This document shows positions 9,777 to 17,878 of a stretch of 36,535 nt of DNA, one piece after another. This DNA is from Chlorobiaceae bacterium (GTDB taxonomy: Bacteria; Bacteroidota; Chlorobiia; Chlorobiales; Chlorobiaceae): NCBI GenBank assembly GCA_013334925.1, contig JAAXWP010000030.1, forward strand, positions 1 to 36,535, given 5' to 3'. Within the stretch, counting starts at the first letter, position 1. Every line of letters starts with the position of its first letter. The translations under genes were made by a program, and so were the position numbers. The notes under the pieces are model-generated. The model was given only the letters and a program-made list of their open reading frames with translations, had not been told where the DNA came from and ran no database searches.

Positions 9777-9944
9777 GCGAAACAAAATCTCGGGATCTTA
9801 TCCGGAATTGTTCCGTGGAAGAGTGTCCTATTGATTATATTTTTTTTATATGTACTGTTCCTTATGCATAAAGAGGTTCCGGGGCTGATCTATGATTGGA
9901 GCGCATGACGCAACTTTCTGGAAGATATCCGGGCCTGAACTGCA

Positions 9945-11285
9945 ATGAGAACGTTAACCACATTTCTGACTATTATGAGGATATCAAAGATTTCCTTTGC
10001 GGGGTTATCCCTTGTGCTGTTCTGTCTGCTCCTTATGCCGTTCAGGCTTCAGGCTGAAGAGGCAAGGGAGTATATAGCCATTCGCAAACAGGGTTCCGGG
10101 CGCATTTCAATCGCTCTCGACAGGACATCGGCAAAGGGCGGCAAAGAGATTGAATGGGCCAGAAGCCTCGATGGTACGATCAGGAGCGGCCTTGACTTCA
10201 CCGGTCTGTTCAATCTCATGCAGGCTCCGGTCAACATGAAGAACGCCCAGACGGGGGCGCTCAATTTCGGATCTTTGAACTCGGTCGGCGCCGAGATTTA
10301 TACGGGTGGCAGCCTCATAAAGGTTGGCAACATGACAAGGCTCGACATGGAAGTGTACGACGCCATGAGCGGCAAGCAACTGCTTAAAAAGCAGTATACG
10401 GGCCCGGAGACTCAACTCAGGTCCATGGGTCTGCAGTTCTGTGCGGATCTGGTCGAGTTGCTGACTGGCAAAAAATGCCTGCTGTTCAACAGTAAAATCG
10501 TATTCGTTTCCACCCGATCCGGTTTCAAGGAGATTTATGAATGCGATTTTGATGGTCAGAATCTCATGCAGCTGACCAACTCACGAACCATCACTCTTAC
10601 GCCCGCATTGTCACAGGATGGCAGATATCTGGCCTGGACCGACTATGCCGGTGGTCGTCCCGATCTGTATATCCGCAACCTTCAGACCAAATCAACGGTC
10701 GCTCTCGGCAAGCCAGGCGTAAGCATCGATCCTTCCTGGAGAAATGGTACGAATGAAGTTGCAACGACACTCTCCTTTGAAGGTGATCAGGAGATCTATC
10801 TGGTCAGGCCGAATGGAACGATTTCCCGCCGCCTTACGTTTAGCAGGGGTATTGACGTATCTCCCTCTTTTTCGCCAGACGGGGCGAGAATGGCTTTTGT
10901 TTCACAGCGAAGCGGTATGCCGCAGGTCTTCGTTCAGGACGTGCAGGGAGGAGCAGCTCGCAGATTGACATTCAGCGGTTCTTACAATACCCAACCCTCC
11001 TGGTCTCCTGCAGGTGACAAAATTGCATATTCATCACTGCAAAAAAATGGTGAAATCAATATATTTGTAATAAATGCAGATGGTTCCGGTCTTCTGCAGC
11101 TGACCCGGGGCGCAAAAGACAATGAATCACCTTCATGGTCGCCGGATGGCAACATGATTGTGTTCATGTCGAACAGGCAGGGGAGGAAAAAATTATTTGT
11201 GATGAATGCTGACGGCACCAACCAGAGATCTTTACTGCAGATCGATGGTGAGCAGCAGCAGCCATCATGGTCAACTTTGAAGTAG
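9945..11285 (+). CDS. tolB: Tol-Pal system protein TolB (beta-propeller)
   Basis: TolB is a periplasmic beta-propeller that binds Pal and helps place it at the septum. The N-terminal signal peptide ends near FRLQAEEA; a second Met at 9975 (MRISKIS) gives a more conventional signal length. An N-terminal domain (~45-180) is followed by PD40 propeller blades marked [25 protein letters not shown] and [16 protein letters not shown]. The protein ends ...QQPSWSTLK. It follows tolA after a 168-nt gap, longer than elsewhere in the operon, so an extra promoter is possible there. Confidence 0.94.
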   Translation: MRTLTTFLTIMRISKISFAGLSLVLFCLLLMPFRLQAEEAREYIAIRKQGSGRISIALDRTSAKGGKEIEWARSLDGTIRSGLDFTGLFNLMQAPVNMKNAQTGALNFGSLNSVGAEIYTGGSLIKVGNMTRLDMEVYDAMSGKQLLKKQYTGPETQLRSMGLQFCADLVELLTGKKCLLFNSKIVFVSTRSGFKEIYECDFDGQNLMQLTNSRTITLTPALSQDGRYLAWTDYAGGRPDLYIRNLQTKSTVALGKPGVSIDPSWRNGTNEVATTLSFEGDQEIYLVRPNGTISRRLTFSRGIDVSPSFSPDGARMAFVSQRSGMPQVFVQDVQGGAARRLTFSGSYNTQPSWSPAGDKIAYSSLQKNGEINIFVINADGSGLLQLTRGAKDNESPSWSPDGNMIVFMSNRQGRKKLFVMNADGTNQRSLLQIDGEQQQPSWSTLK

Positions 11286-11326
11286 TGCCTGCTGTCATAC
11301 TCTGTCAATCAATAAAGGAGGCGTTT

Positions 11327-11797
11327 ATGTCCAACAACAACATGAAATATCTGGGGCGTACCCTGATCATCCCTGCCGTATTTATGCTTGGAGCATGTTG
11401 CGCTGAAGAAACGGTTCAGGCTCCACCGCCGCCACCGCCACCACCAGTCGCCACAGCACCAGCCGTTGCACCTATGGCTGATATTCAGTTCGATTTTGAT
11501 CGTTCTGATCTTACCCCGTCCGCCGAAGAGCAGATGAAAGCCAATGCCGCATGGCTGGCTGCCAATCCGGGCCGTGGCGCAATCGTCGAAGGCCATTGCG
11601 ATGAACGTGGAACCAGCGAGTACAATATGGCTCTTGGTGAACGACGGGCTAACATGGCCAAGGATTACCTGGTCAGACTTGGCGTTGATCCTGCCCGTCT
11701 GGAGACGGTCAGTTACGGAGAAGAGCGTCCGGTCGATCCAGGACATACTGAAGCAGCCTGGGTTAAAAACCGCCGAGTTCACTTTGTTGAAAAGTGA
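11327..11797 (+). CDS. pal: Peptidoglycan-associated lipoprotein, copy 1
   Basis: Pal anchors the outer membrane to peptidoglycan and is the partner of TolB. The start at 11327 is set by a strong ribosome site AAAGGAGG at 11314-11321. A longer in-frame start at 11267 would lie inside tolB. The signal peptide ends in a lipobox LGA-C24, followed by a proline-rich linker of PPPPPPPP type. The OmpA-like domain has [15 protein letters not shown] and [20 protein letters not shown], with the Asp and Arg that bind diaminopimelate. A terminator-like hairpin follows the stop. Confidence 0.95.
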   Translation: MSNNNMKYLGRTLIIPAVFMLGACCAEETVQAPPPPPPPPVATAPAVAPMADIQFDFDRSDLTPSAEEQMKANAAWLAANPGRGAIVEGHCDERGTSEYNMALGERRANMAKDYLVRLGVDPARLETVSYGEERPVDPGHTEAAWVKNRRVHFVEK

Positions 11798-11813
11798 TCA
11801 GCATTCTCTTCAT

Positions 11814-11850
11814 AGCCGGGGAAGCCGAAAGGTTTCCCCGGCTCTCTTTT
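11814..11850 (+). terminator. Hairpin with T-tract between the two pal genes
   Basis: A 10-bp perfect stem AGCCGGGGAA/TTCCCCGGCT (11814-11823 with 11834-11843) is followed by CTCTTTT. This is a plausible intrinsic terminator or attenuator inside the tol-pal cluster. It would uncouple or reduce expression of the second pal and cpoB relative to the first pal. Confidence 0.75.
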
Positions 11851-11882
11851 AAACAATAACAGACTCAAAAAGACCTAAAAGT

Positions 11883-12359
11883 ATGAAACACACGTTACCT
11901 GGTATTATCGGTGCAGCGATGATTGTTCTGGCTGGTTGTTCCTCCAAAAGCGCCGTGTCGACAGGTGATCAGACCGGAGCTGCCGGGGCGGGTTCCACGA
12001 CCACGACCACAACCGCACCTGTGTCAGGGCCGGTTCTTGGTGATATATTCTTCGATTTCGACAGCTCTGCGCTGAACACTGAATCTCAGGAGCAGCTCAA
12101 GCAGAACGCTACCTGGATGCAGAACAATGCTTCCCGCTCTGTCACGATCGAGGGCCATTGCGATGAACGTGGCACCGATGAGTACAACATCGCGCTTGGC
12201 GAACGTCGTGCCAACTCCGCAAAAGAGTATCTCCAGACTCTGGGTATCAGTGCTTCCAGACTCTCGACGGTCAGCTACGGTGAAGAGCGCCCGTTCGATC
12301 CCAGCCACAACGAAGAGGCCTGGGCAAAGAACCGTCGCGATCATTTCGTGAACAAATAA
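11883..12359 (+). CDS. pal: Peptidoglycan-associated lipoprotein, copy 2
   Basis: This second, tandem Pal paralogue has 158 residues. The signal peptide ends in a lipobox LAG-C19. The linker is Ser/Gly/Thr-rich ([16 protein letters not shown]) instead of polyproline. The OmpA-like domain repeats nearly the same blocks as copy 1: [36 protein letters not shown] and [11 protein letters not shown]. Both the Asp and the Arg of the peptidoglycan-binding pocket are kept, so it should be functional. The different linkers suggest divergence in reach or partner. Confidence 0.94.
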   Translation: MKHTLPGIIGAAMIVLAGCSSKSAVSTGDQTGAAGAGSTTTTTTAPVSGPVLGDIFFDFDSSALNTESQEQLKQNATWMQNNASRSVTIEGHCDERGTDEYNIALGERRANSAKEYLQTLGISASRLSTVSYGEERPFDPSHNEEAWAKNRRDHFVNK

Positions 12360-12376
12360 CCATACGACGGTCAATG

Positions 12377-12413
12377 ATACCGGTGGATGACGAAATACTG
12401 TCACCACCGGTAT
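12377..12413. other. Intercistronic hairpin between pal2 and cpoB
   Basis: The stem ATACCGGTGG (12377-12386) pairs with CCACCGGTAT (12404-12413). An inner TGAC/GTCA extension separated by a single bulged A gives a 14-bp stem. No T-run follows, so it is more likely an mRNA-stability element or weak pause than a full terminator. Confidence 0.55.
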
Positions 12414-12445
12414 TTACTGATTGATGAATCATTAACAGATCAACG

Positions 12446-13237
12446 ATGAAAGTTAGCAAGATTCTGTTCCTGCCCTGTCTACTGCTTTCTGCCTGCGCAT
12501 CACAAAATGACATGAAATACGTCCAGGGTGAAGTCACCAGACTCAAGGAGGACTCCCAGACGATCAAAAATCAGTCGGCAGGTTCGTATTCGGAAATTAC
12601 CCAGTATCGTGAGGAGGTAGCTTCACTTAAGGGGAGCATTGAAGAGTTGCGTCACAACCAGACAAATTCACTGAAACGGCTGGATGTCGAAGACTCGCTG
12701 ATGGTGCGTAAATCCGACGATCTGGAGTCGAGAATCGCTCGCTTGGAGCAGTATCTCGGGATATCGGACGCTTCGAAAAAAACAGGCACCAAGACATTGC
12801 CAGCAACTGAAGGCGCCAAGGGAGAAGCGACTGCGGCAACGCCTGCTCAGGCTCAGAAGCCGGCGATTGCCCAGACCGGAGATGATCCGTTGAAAGATGG
12901 ACTCGCTAAAATGGGTAAGGCCGATTATTCCGGGTCACGTGAAGCATTCAAGTCTTTCATGACCAGGAATCCCAAGTCTCCGAAAGTCGCCGATGCCCAG
13001 TTTTACATCGCAGAATCCTATTTCAGCGAGAAATGGTATGAAAAGGCCATTCTTGAATACCAGGTCGTGATTGCCAAATATACCAAGAGCCCCAAACGCC
13101 CTGCAGCACTTTACAAGCAGGCCCTGTCGTTTGAGAAGATAAACGATTCGGCCAATGCCAAAGCTCGTTTCAAGGACGTCGTCACCCTGTATCCGGCATC
13201 CCCTGAGGCCAAGCTGGCAAAGAAAAAGCTGCAATAG
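12446..13237 (+). CDS. cpoB: Tol-Pal system protein CpoB/YbgF (lipoprotein form)
   Basis: CpoB coordinates peptidoglycan synthesis with outer-membrane constriction and binds TolA. The 263-residue protein starts with a signal peptide and lipobox LSA-C17, so it is predicted to be lipidated; E. coli CpoB is soluble. Residues ~25-110 form a coiled-coil-like region with many charged residues. A low-complexity Ala/Thr/Lys linker follows. Residues ~148-263 hold TPR-like repeats (DGLAKMGKADYSGSREAFKSF, FYIAESYFSEKWYEKAILEY, ALYKQALSFEKINDSANAK). It closes the tol-pal operon before a terminator. Confidence 0.9.
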   Translation: MKVSKILFLPCLLLSACASQNDMKYVQGEVTRLKEDSQTIKNQSAGSYSEITQYREEVASLKGSIEELRHNQTNSLKRLDVEDSLMVRKSDDLESRIARLEQYLGISDASKKTGTKTLPATEGAKGEATAATPAQAQKPAIAQTGDDPLKDGLAKMGKADYSGSREAFKSFMTRNPKSPKVADAQFYIAESYFSEKWYEKAILEYQVVIAKYTKSPKRPAALYKQALSFEKINDSANAKARFKDVVTLYPASPEAKLAKKKLQ

Positions 13238-13329
13238 GTCATACTGACAGACCAGAACTGATCGCCTCGAAACTTTCTCATAAGTATCTCATTGATGGGA
13301 AATGCCAGAGGTTCACTGTTCTCAGTGAA

Positions 13330-13369
13330 GAGGATGTCTCAGATGCATACCTGAGACATCCTCTTTTTT
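13330..13369 (+). terminator. Intrinsic terminator of the tol-pal operon
   Basis: A 13-bp perfect stem GAGGATGTCTCAG/CTGAGACATCCTC with an 8-nt loop is followed by TTTTTT. It lies 92 nt downstream of the cpoB stop and is the strongest terminator on the plus strand of this segment. Confidence 0.9.
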
Positions 13370-13825
13370 GTTGCGTTCACAGGATTTCTGGTGCAATGTC
13401 CGGATCGGTTGCTTTGCAGGGCACTTTTGCTGCCAATGAGAGGCTGACGGTGCGCATATGAGTTGACAACGAGGCCGTGCAGGGAGTTATAAAGCCGATT
13501 TCAGAACAGACCGTAATTGAGAGAGGGGGGACGATATGACTTGTGCTTACCTTGTCATGCTGGTGAAGCATTGCATTTCCCGGAATCATTGTTTGTAAGT
13601 GTGACCGGTAACCGAGTGAGCACAATCAGATGATCGACTCCCTATGCCACCTAACTCTGGGAATACCCCGGTCTGGTGCTGTTGTAAACTCTGTTGAGGT
13701 GGAAATCATAACACCTGCTTGAATCAGCAATGGAGTGCCATCGTATGAAGCCTCTTGTTGAGTGATTTTCTGATTCATAGCAGGTAACCGCGGCTTTTCC
13801 GGCAACGCACTTCAGGACAGGAAAC

Positions 13826-13859
13826 AAGAAAGCCATGCTGTTTAAGGCATGGCTTTCTT
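13826..13859 (-). terminator. Hairpin downstream of the minus-strand hypothetical gene
   Basis: A 13-bp perfect stem AAGAAAGCCATGC/GCATGGCTTTCTT with an 8-nt loop lies 42 nt beyond the 3' end of the gene at 13901-14332. On the minus strand the T-tract is short (CTTG), so it may be a weak or bidirectional terminator. Confidence 0.65.
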
Positions 13860-13900
13860 TGAACAGATCTGTTTTGGTAATGCTGCTGAAACAAGCCTGT

Positions 13901-14332
13901 TTATTTGAAAAACTCGTTAAGGGTGTATGTCCTGCGGTCGATCTCGACACACAGCCCCTTGCCTTCCTGGTAAAACACGGGAATATCCCTCATGGTCCAC
14001 TTCACACCGCGTTTGTCAAAGTCGATGACATAGCGGTTTTCATTATCGAGCACAAGCTTGTTGAGATCGATAGCGATATCTGGCTGAGTAGTGAGGATAT
14101 AAATCTCGATTTCACCTGCGATCAGCTTGCGGACCATCTCTTTTGTAGGAGAGAGCTTCCTTCTTCCGGAAGCCGGCATAAGTTCGATCTGAAGGTTATC
14201 GTTACGATCCCTTTTGGCCGATGTGATGAAATACTTTTCTGCCTTGTGGACCGCATTGCCGGACCATGGGCCCGAAACACTTTTACGGACCTGGTTGGAT
14301 TCGGTGTACGGACGGCTGAGCTGACTCTGCAT
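13901..14332 (-). CDS. Conserved-looking hypothetical protein, 143 aa
   Basis: I do not recognise this protein. It is soluble, with no signal peptide or transmembrane segment, and is mixed in charge. The segment [21 protein letters not shown] looks like an ordered alpha/beta unit, and the C-terminus ends in YTLNEFFK. Regular amino-acid composition, a full-length frame and a downstream hairpin support a real gene. An internal start near [11 protein letters not shown] is not available as Met, so the first ATG is kept. It is a lone gene facing away from the curli-like operon. Confidence 0.6.
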   Translation of the reverse strand: MQSQLSRPYTESNQVRKSVSGPWSGNAVHKAEKYFITSAKRDRNDNLQIELMPASGRRKLSPTKEMVRKLIAGEIEIYILTTQPDIAIDLNKLVLDNENRYVIDFDKRGVKWTMRDIPVFYQEGKGLCVEIDRRTYTLNEFFK

Positions 14333-14404
14333 GGTTCTGCTCGGTTAAATTGGCTGTGTGGCACCAGTTGCGGTGATGACCTTCGACTTCTTTCAAGTTA
14401 CTAA

Positions 14405-15051
14405 AACGCTTGCAAATAAAAAAGAGAATGGCAGCTGATTGCCTCGAAGTGAGTGAGTTTTACCATGTATCCGGTGTGCAGAAAACTTCCGGTTTTAGTT
14501 AGGGGTGATCCGTTGTCAGGAGATCCGTGTTGTCATACTTGTTATTTCGTGAGTGGCTTTATTTACCGGGGAAAAAATACGTCAATCTCAGATTGAGAGC
14601 TCTGGTGAGGTGGTGTCTGCTGTTTTGTTTTCAGGGGGTTTGCTGTTTGTTTTGTGTTGATTACTTGTTGTATGGGTGGAGTTGTTTGAGTATGAATTTT
14701 TTTCAAGAGCATGTAAATGCAATAAATAAAATAATATAATATCTATGCTATGGCTGGCGATAAAATTTTATGATTATTTTTATTGCGATTGACATTCATT
14801 ATGGGTATTATTTGTCTGTACGTAATTCTTACACTTGTCTCAAAAATGATATTGTGTGGATTACGTTATGTGTGCCCGCTGTATCGCAGTGATGCGTCCC
14901 CGTTCAGTCTCAGTTCTTCGTACCCTCAGTAGCTTCAGTTCTTCGTACCCGCTGTAGCCGTCGTTCTACGTACCCACCTTGTTTGTCGTAATCCGTACCA
15001 GTTGTAGTACCCTTTTTTGTAGCCAGAAAACTTTAACAACAGGAGTGTACT
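14405..15051. promoter_or_regulatory. Long AT-rich leader region upstream of the curli-like operon
   Basis: This intergenic region is AT-rich at about 14640-14870, unlike the flanking coding DNA, and ends with a set of 25-bp direct repeats. It must carry the promoter of the curlin gene at 15052. A 70-codon open frame at 14527-14739 is rich in Cys, Leu and Trp and looks non-coding. AT-rich leaders of this length are common for tightly regulated or acquired genes; no specific promoter was assigned. Confidence 0.5.
14889..15012 (+). repeat. Four to five imperfect 25-bp tandem direct repeats
   Basis: Units begin at 14913, 14938, 14963 and 14988, each exactly 25 bp, with a degenerate 24-bp unit at 14889. 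The first two begin with the identical 13-mer GTTCTTCGTACCC, the third with GTTCTACGTACCC, and the fourth has GTAATCCGTACC. CGTACC is the invariant core of the four clear units. The array ends 39 bp before the curlin start codon. The region is not an open frame, so a cis-regulatory role is the simplest reading. Confidence 0.85.
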
Positions 15052-15873
15052 ATGCGTACAATCAAATCGGCGTTGCTGGTTCTTGCTGCCTATGCCGTCT
15101 TCAACGCCCCAGCGTTTGCTGAAGACACGGTCATCCTTGACCAGCTTGGAACTTTAGACACAGCCAATATCAATCAGACAGGAGGGTTCGGAGGACCTCT
15201 GCACGGTGTTTTCAATCATGCAACCGTCACACAGGATGTGGATTCGTTCCAGGAAACGGCAACCATTATCCAGAATGACACCGGAATTCATTATGGTGGC
15301 AACGTCGCTAACGTTTATCAGGATGGTGCTGGAGACACCGCTAATGTGACCCAGAACGGCAGACTCGGTGAAGCCAATATCCAGCAGAATGCCGGAAGTT
15401 TGCTCAACACCGCAGAGATCAATCAGTTAGTGGGAAGTAACAGTGAACTGGCTGGAATTGTACAAACCGGTAGTCAAAATGGAGCCCTGATCAACCAACA
15501 GGGTTCAGACAACGAAGGTACGATCACTCAGAGGGGTGATAATGGCGTTGCCGAAATTGATCAGGCGCTCGGAAGCATGGGCAACTTTGCCGGTATTGAA
15601 CAGACTGGTTCGACTGATAATGCTCTTATTGCACAGACGGGTGTAAACAATTTCGGCACAGTGACGCAGAACGGCAACAATGACACGGCCAGGATGCAGC
15701 AGACCGGTTCTTTGAACAGGTCGGTGATTGTTCAGACTGGTAATACCGACAATGCCACCGTGACTCAGATTGGCATGAACAATGATGCTACTGTGACCCA
15801 GCTCGCTAACAACAAAACCGCGAATGTTAACCAGATAGGTAACAATCACTTTGCAAACGTAGTCCAGAACTGA
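15052..15873 (+). CDS. Curlin-repeat amyloid subunit (major curlin-like)
   Basis: This is a secreted beta-solenoid amyloid subunit of a curli-like fibre. The 273-residue protein has a signal peptide ending AFA-23 and no cysteine. The mature part is built of about 20 half-repeats of roughly 11 residues with an inward-facing Gln, such as TVTQIGMNNDA, NVTQNGRLGEA and VIVQTGNTDNA. This matches the curlin pattern of Gln-x-Gly-x-x-Asn repeats and gives about ten full repeats, against five in E. coli CsgA. The ribosome site AGGAG at 15041-15045 fixes the start. It is the first gene of the operon with the second curlin, csgF and csgG. Confidence 0.88.
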   Translation: MRTIKSALLVLAAYAVFNAPAFAEDTVILDQLGTLDTANINQTGGFGGPLHGVFNHATVTQDVDSFQETATIIQNDTGIHYGGNVANVYQDGAGDTANVTQNGRLGEANIQQNAGSLLNTAEINQLVGSNSELAGIVQTGSQNGALINQQGSDNEGTITQRGDNGVAEIDQALGSMGNFAGIEQTGSTDNALIAQTGVNNFGTVTQNGNNDTARMQQTGSLNRSVIVQTGNTDNATVTQIGMNNDATVTQLANNKTANVNQIGNNHFANVVQN

Positions 15874-15895
15874 ACAGATAGCTCTGTCCAGGGAT

Positions 15896-15938
15896 GATCG
15901 GGGGGATCGGCGCTTCTCAAAAAGCGATCTCCCCGATC
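15896..15938 (+). other. Strong hairpin between the two curlin-like genes
   Basis: The left arm GATCGGGGGGATCG (with CGCTT) pairs with the right arm AAGCGATCTCCCCGATC, giving a GC-rich stem with one mismatch and a small bulge. No T-tract follows. In this position it could set the ratio of major subunit to downstream secretion proteins by partial termination or by protecting the 3' end of the first message. Confidence 0.65.
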
Positions 15939-15990
15939 GCGAATGTTCTGCCCATTTGTCTTTTGTAAACACTGAACCATTGAAACAAAC

Positions 15991-16443
15991 ATGAACAAAA
16001 CGATCATGCTCCTGACCGGCATCGGTTTTCTGGCAATGGTCGGTTATTCATCAGGCGAATGCGGCGGGCCGGAAGAGTTGAAAGCAAAAACTGCCGGAGA
16101 TCTTATCGTTCCGGAAAATTCGGGAGAAAAAATGTCTGACAAAAACTATCAGGACGAAATCCTGTCCAACCCGAGAACGAGTGGCGAGGCTCGTGCCAAA
16201 TCGACAGAATCGGGCGGAAATACCGCGATCATCATACAGAACGGGTCACGCAACAAATCGAGCGTGAAACAGGCCGGAAACAACAATACGGCCGAACAGA
16301 CGCAAACCGGTATGGAGAACGAGCTTCAACTGGAGCAGACCGGCAAGAATAACAGATCTCAGGAAACCCAGACCGGCAAGCATAACCGGAAAGTTATACG
16401 GCAGAATGATTCGGAAACGGTTATCGAGCAGGTAAATCCCTGA
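15991..16443 (+). CDS. Second curlin-repeat protein (minor/nucleator-like)
   Basis: This 150-residue protein has an N-terminal hydrophobic signal (MLLTGIGFLAMVGYSSG). A ~50-residue polar, non-repetitive segment follows, then about six curlin half-repeats: AIIIQNGSRNKS, SVKQAGNNNTA, EQTQTGMENEL, QLEQTGKNNRS, QETQTGKHNRK. The repeats are basic and polar, unlike those of the gene upstream. A shorter, charged partner beside a long repeat subunit resembles the CsgB/CsgA pairing, so a nucleator role is inferred. The lone Cys pair near residue 24 does not sit in a clear lipobox. Confidence 0.8.
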   Translation: MNKTIMLLTGIGFLAMVGYSSGECGGPEELKAKTAGDLIVPENSGEKMSDKNYQDEILSNPRTSGEARAKSTESGGNTAIIIQNGSRNKSSVKQAGNNNTAEQTQTGMENELQLEQTGKNNRSQETQTGKHNRKVIRQNDSETVIEQVNP

Positions 16444-16448
16444 AAGTC

Positions 16449-16901
16449 ATGAAGAACGCGGAACCTGAGCGAGCGGATAAAAGCTTGCAGCTGATGGCCA
16501 TGTCGTTATGGTGTCGATCACTGGCCATTGGTCTCTCTTGCCTGGCGATTCTGACAGGTATGCCATCGGTCGCACAGGCGAGCAATTTCACCTTTCAGGG
16601 CCAGAATGCAGCGCTTTTTCCAAACACGAATCCCGGCAATATGTCGGTGTTCATGAACAGCGTGGAAAAGCCTCCGACGAAAACAGAGACGGTAAATCCG
16701 GCATCCATGATAGAACAGTCCATCATCAGTCAGCTCAGTTCTAAAATATACAATGACATTTTCAAGGGGGCAGCCGTCTCGGGGTATTACGATCTTGGTG
16801 ATGGAAGCGCAATCAGCTACTCTCGAAATGCCGGGACTATCAAGGTGGACATTACCGATCCTTCGACAGGAACAACGAGTTTGACCGTTCTCGATCAATA
16901 A
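16449..16901 (+). CDS. csgF: CsgF-like curli assembly protein
   Basis: CsgF caps the CsgG pore on the cell surface and places the nucleator. The 150-residue protein has a long n-region and a signal peptide ending VAQA before SNFTFQGQNAALFP; an in-frame Met at 16494 would shorten the n-region. The C-terminal part has SMIEQSIISQLSSKIYNDIF, then YSRNAGTIKVDITDPSTGTT, matching the CsgF pattern of a helix followed by a twisted sheet. The CsgG-inserting N-terminal motif (FxNPxFGG in E. coli) is only loosely kept as NPGNMSVFMNS. It starts 5 nt after the second curlin gene and ends 8 nt before csgG. Confidence 0.82.
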   Translation: MKNAEPERADKSLQLMAMSLWCRSLAIGLSCLAILTGMPSVAQASNFTFQGQNAALFPNTNPGNMSVFMNSVEKPPTKTETVNPASMIEQSIISQLSSKIYNDIFKGAAVSGYYDLGDGSAISYSRNAGTIKVDITDPSTGTTSLTVLDQ

Positions 16902-16909
16902 CATGACGC

Positions 16910-17809
16910 ATGGACATGAGAAAGACTGCCGTGTTACTTCTGATATCGAGTTTACTGACGCTTGGGGGATGCTCTTACCAGTCATTGTACAACAATGCGC
17001 TGGTCTCTGAAGCCCACGTCACCGACAGGACGAAAGCTACCGAGATTCTGATGGCGTTGCCTGTTCCGACACGTCCGATTCCAGTGGTGGTTTACGACTT
17101 TCAGGATCAGACCGGTCAGTTCAAGAATAACTCCCAGTATACGGATTATTCCAGCGCGGTGACGCGAGGGGGTTATTCGATTCTGGTGAAAGCGCTGCTC
17201 GATTCAGGCAAGGGCAACTGGTTCATGGTGGCTGAACGGGGAGGGCTTAAAAATCTGCTTCAGGAGCGGCAGATCGTAAAGGTGATGAGGGGCGAGTACC
17301 TTGGTCCGAACAATGAAAAGCTGCCCAGTCTTCCTCCGATGATGTATGGCGGCACGCTTATCGAGGGCGGTATTGTCTCATATGATTCGAATATCATGAC
17401 TGGTGGGCTGGGCGCGGTGTATCTGGGCATCGGTGGAAGTGCTCAGTATCGCAGGGATCTGGTTACCGTCTATCTCAGGGCAGTCAGTGTCGAGAGTGGC
17501 AGGGTTCTTGTTGCGGTCAACAGCTCCAAGACGATCTATTCCGTTTCGGTTGACGCCAACGTACTGAAGTATCTGACCGTAGGCAATCTGTTTCAGTCCG
17601 AGGCTGGATTCACTGTCAATGAGCCTGTCCAGCTTGCGGTTCGGCAGGCAATCGAAACCGCTGTCTACTCACTGATCATGGAAGGCCAACTCAGGCATTT
17701 GTGGGAATTCAGTGACATGGGTATGGGAGCTCAGGTTGTTGCGGAATATCTCGCACGTCGCGATGGTAAAACAGCGCAGGCGAAGGTATCGGAAAAAGCT
17801 GCTCATTGA
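16910..17809 (+). CDS. csgG: CsgG-like curli secretion channel lipoprotein
   Basis: CsgG is the nonameric outer-membrane pore that exports curlin subunits. The 299-residue protein has a signal peptide with lipobox LGG-C21. The CsgG core is clear: VVVYDFQDQTGQFK, then GNWFMVAERGGLKNLLQERQ, then GGTLIEGGIVSYDSN, and the ladder TVYLRAVSVESGRVLVAVNSSKTI. The C-terminal helix PVQLAVRQAIETAVYSLIMEG is also typical. It is the last intact gene of the operon; a decayed insertion sequence begins 25 nt after its stop. No csgE was found in the window. Confidence 0.93.
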   Translation: MDMRKTAVLLLISSLLTLGGCSYQSLYNNALVSEAHVTDRTKATEILMALPVPTRPIPVVVYDFQDQTGQFKNNSQYTDYSSAVTRGGYSILVKALLDSGKGNWFMVAERGGLKNLLQERQIVKVMRGEYLGPNNEKLPSLPPMMYGGTLIEGGIVSYDSNIMTGGLGAVYLGIGGSAQYRRDLVTVYLRAVSVESGRVLVAVNSSKTIYSVSVDANVLKYLTVGNLFQSEAGFTVNEPVQLAVRQAIETAVYSLIMEGQLRHLWEFSDMGMGAQVVAEYLARRDGKTAQAKVSEKAAH

Positions 17810-17878
17810 TCCTTGAAATACTACCCGAAATCTGGACAGCTGGTTAAATTGGAATAACCCAAAACTTCAGCAGTCTCC

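Larger units (their letters stand above)
13238..13900. other. Gene-poor spacer between tol-pal and a minus-strand hypothetical gene
   Basis: Apart from the tol-pal terminator and the hairpin at 13826-13859, no gene is supported in these 663 bases. Minus-strand open frames at 13377-13625 and 13651-13950 have no ribosome site, unusual composition and no recognisable motif. Confidence 0.5.

Noticed and set aside
13377-13950. Two minus-strand open frames after tol-pal
   Set aside because: No ribosome site, no domain and unnatural composition.
14355-14372. A possible sigma-54 promoter (TGGCAC...TTGC)
   Set aside because: The spacing between the two elements is 3 nt instead of 5, so it does not fit.
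14527-14739. A 70-codon open frame in the curli leader
   Set aside because: Rich in Cys, Leu, Trp and Phe, no ribosome site and AT-rich non-coding context.
14889-15012. The 25-bp repeats as a CRISPR array
   Set aside because: There are no spacers between the units; they are contiguous direct repeats, and no cas genes are present.
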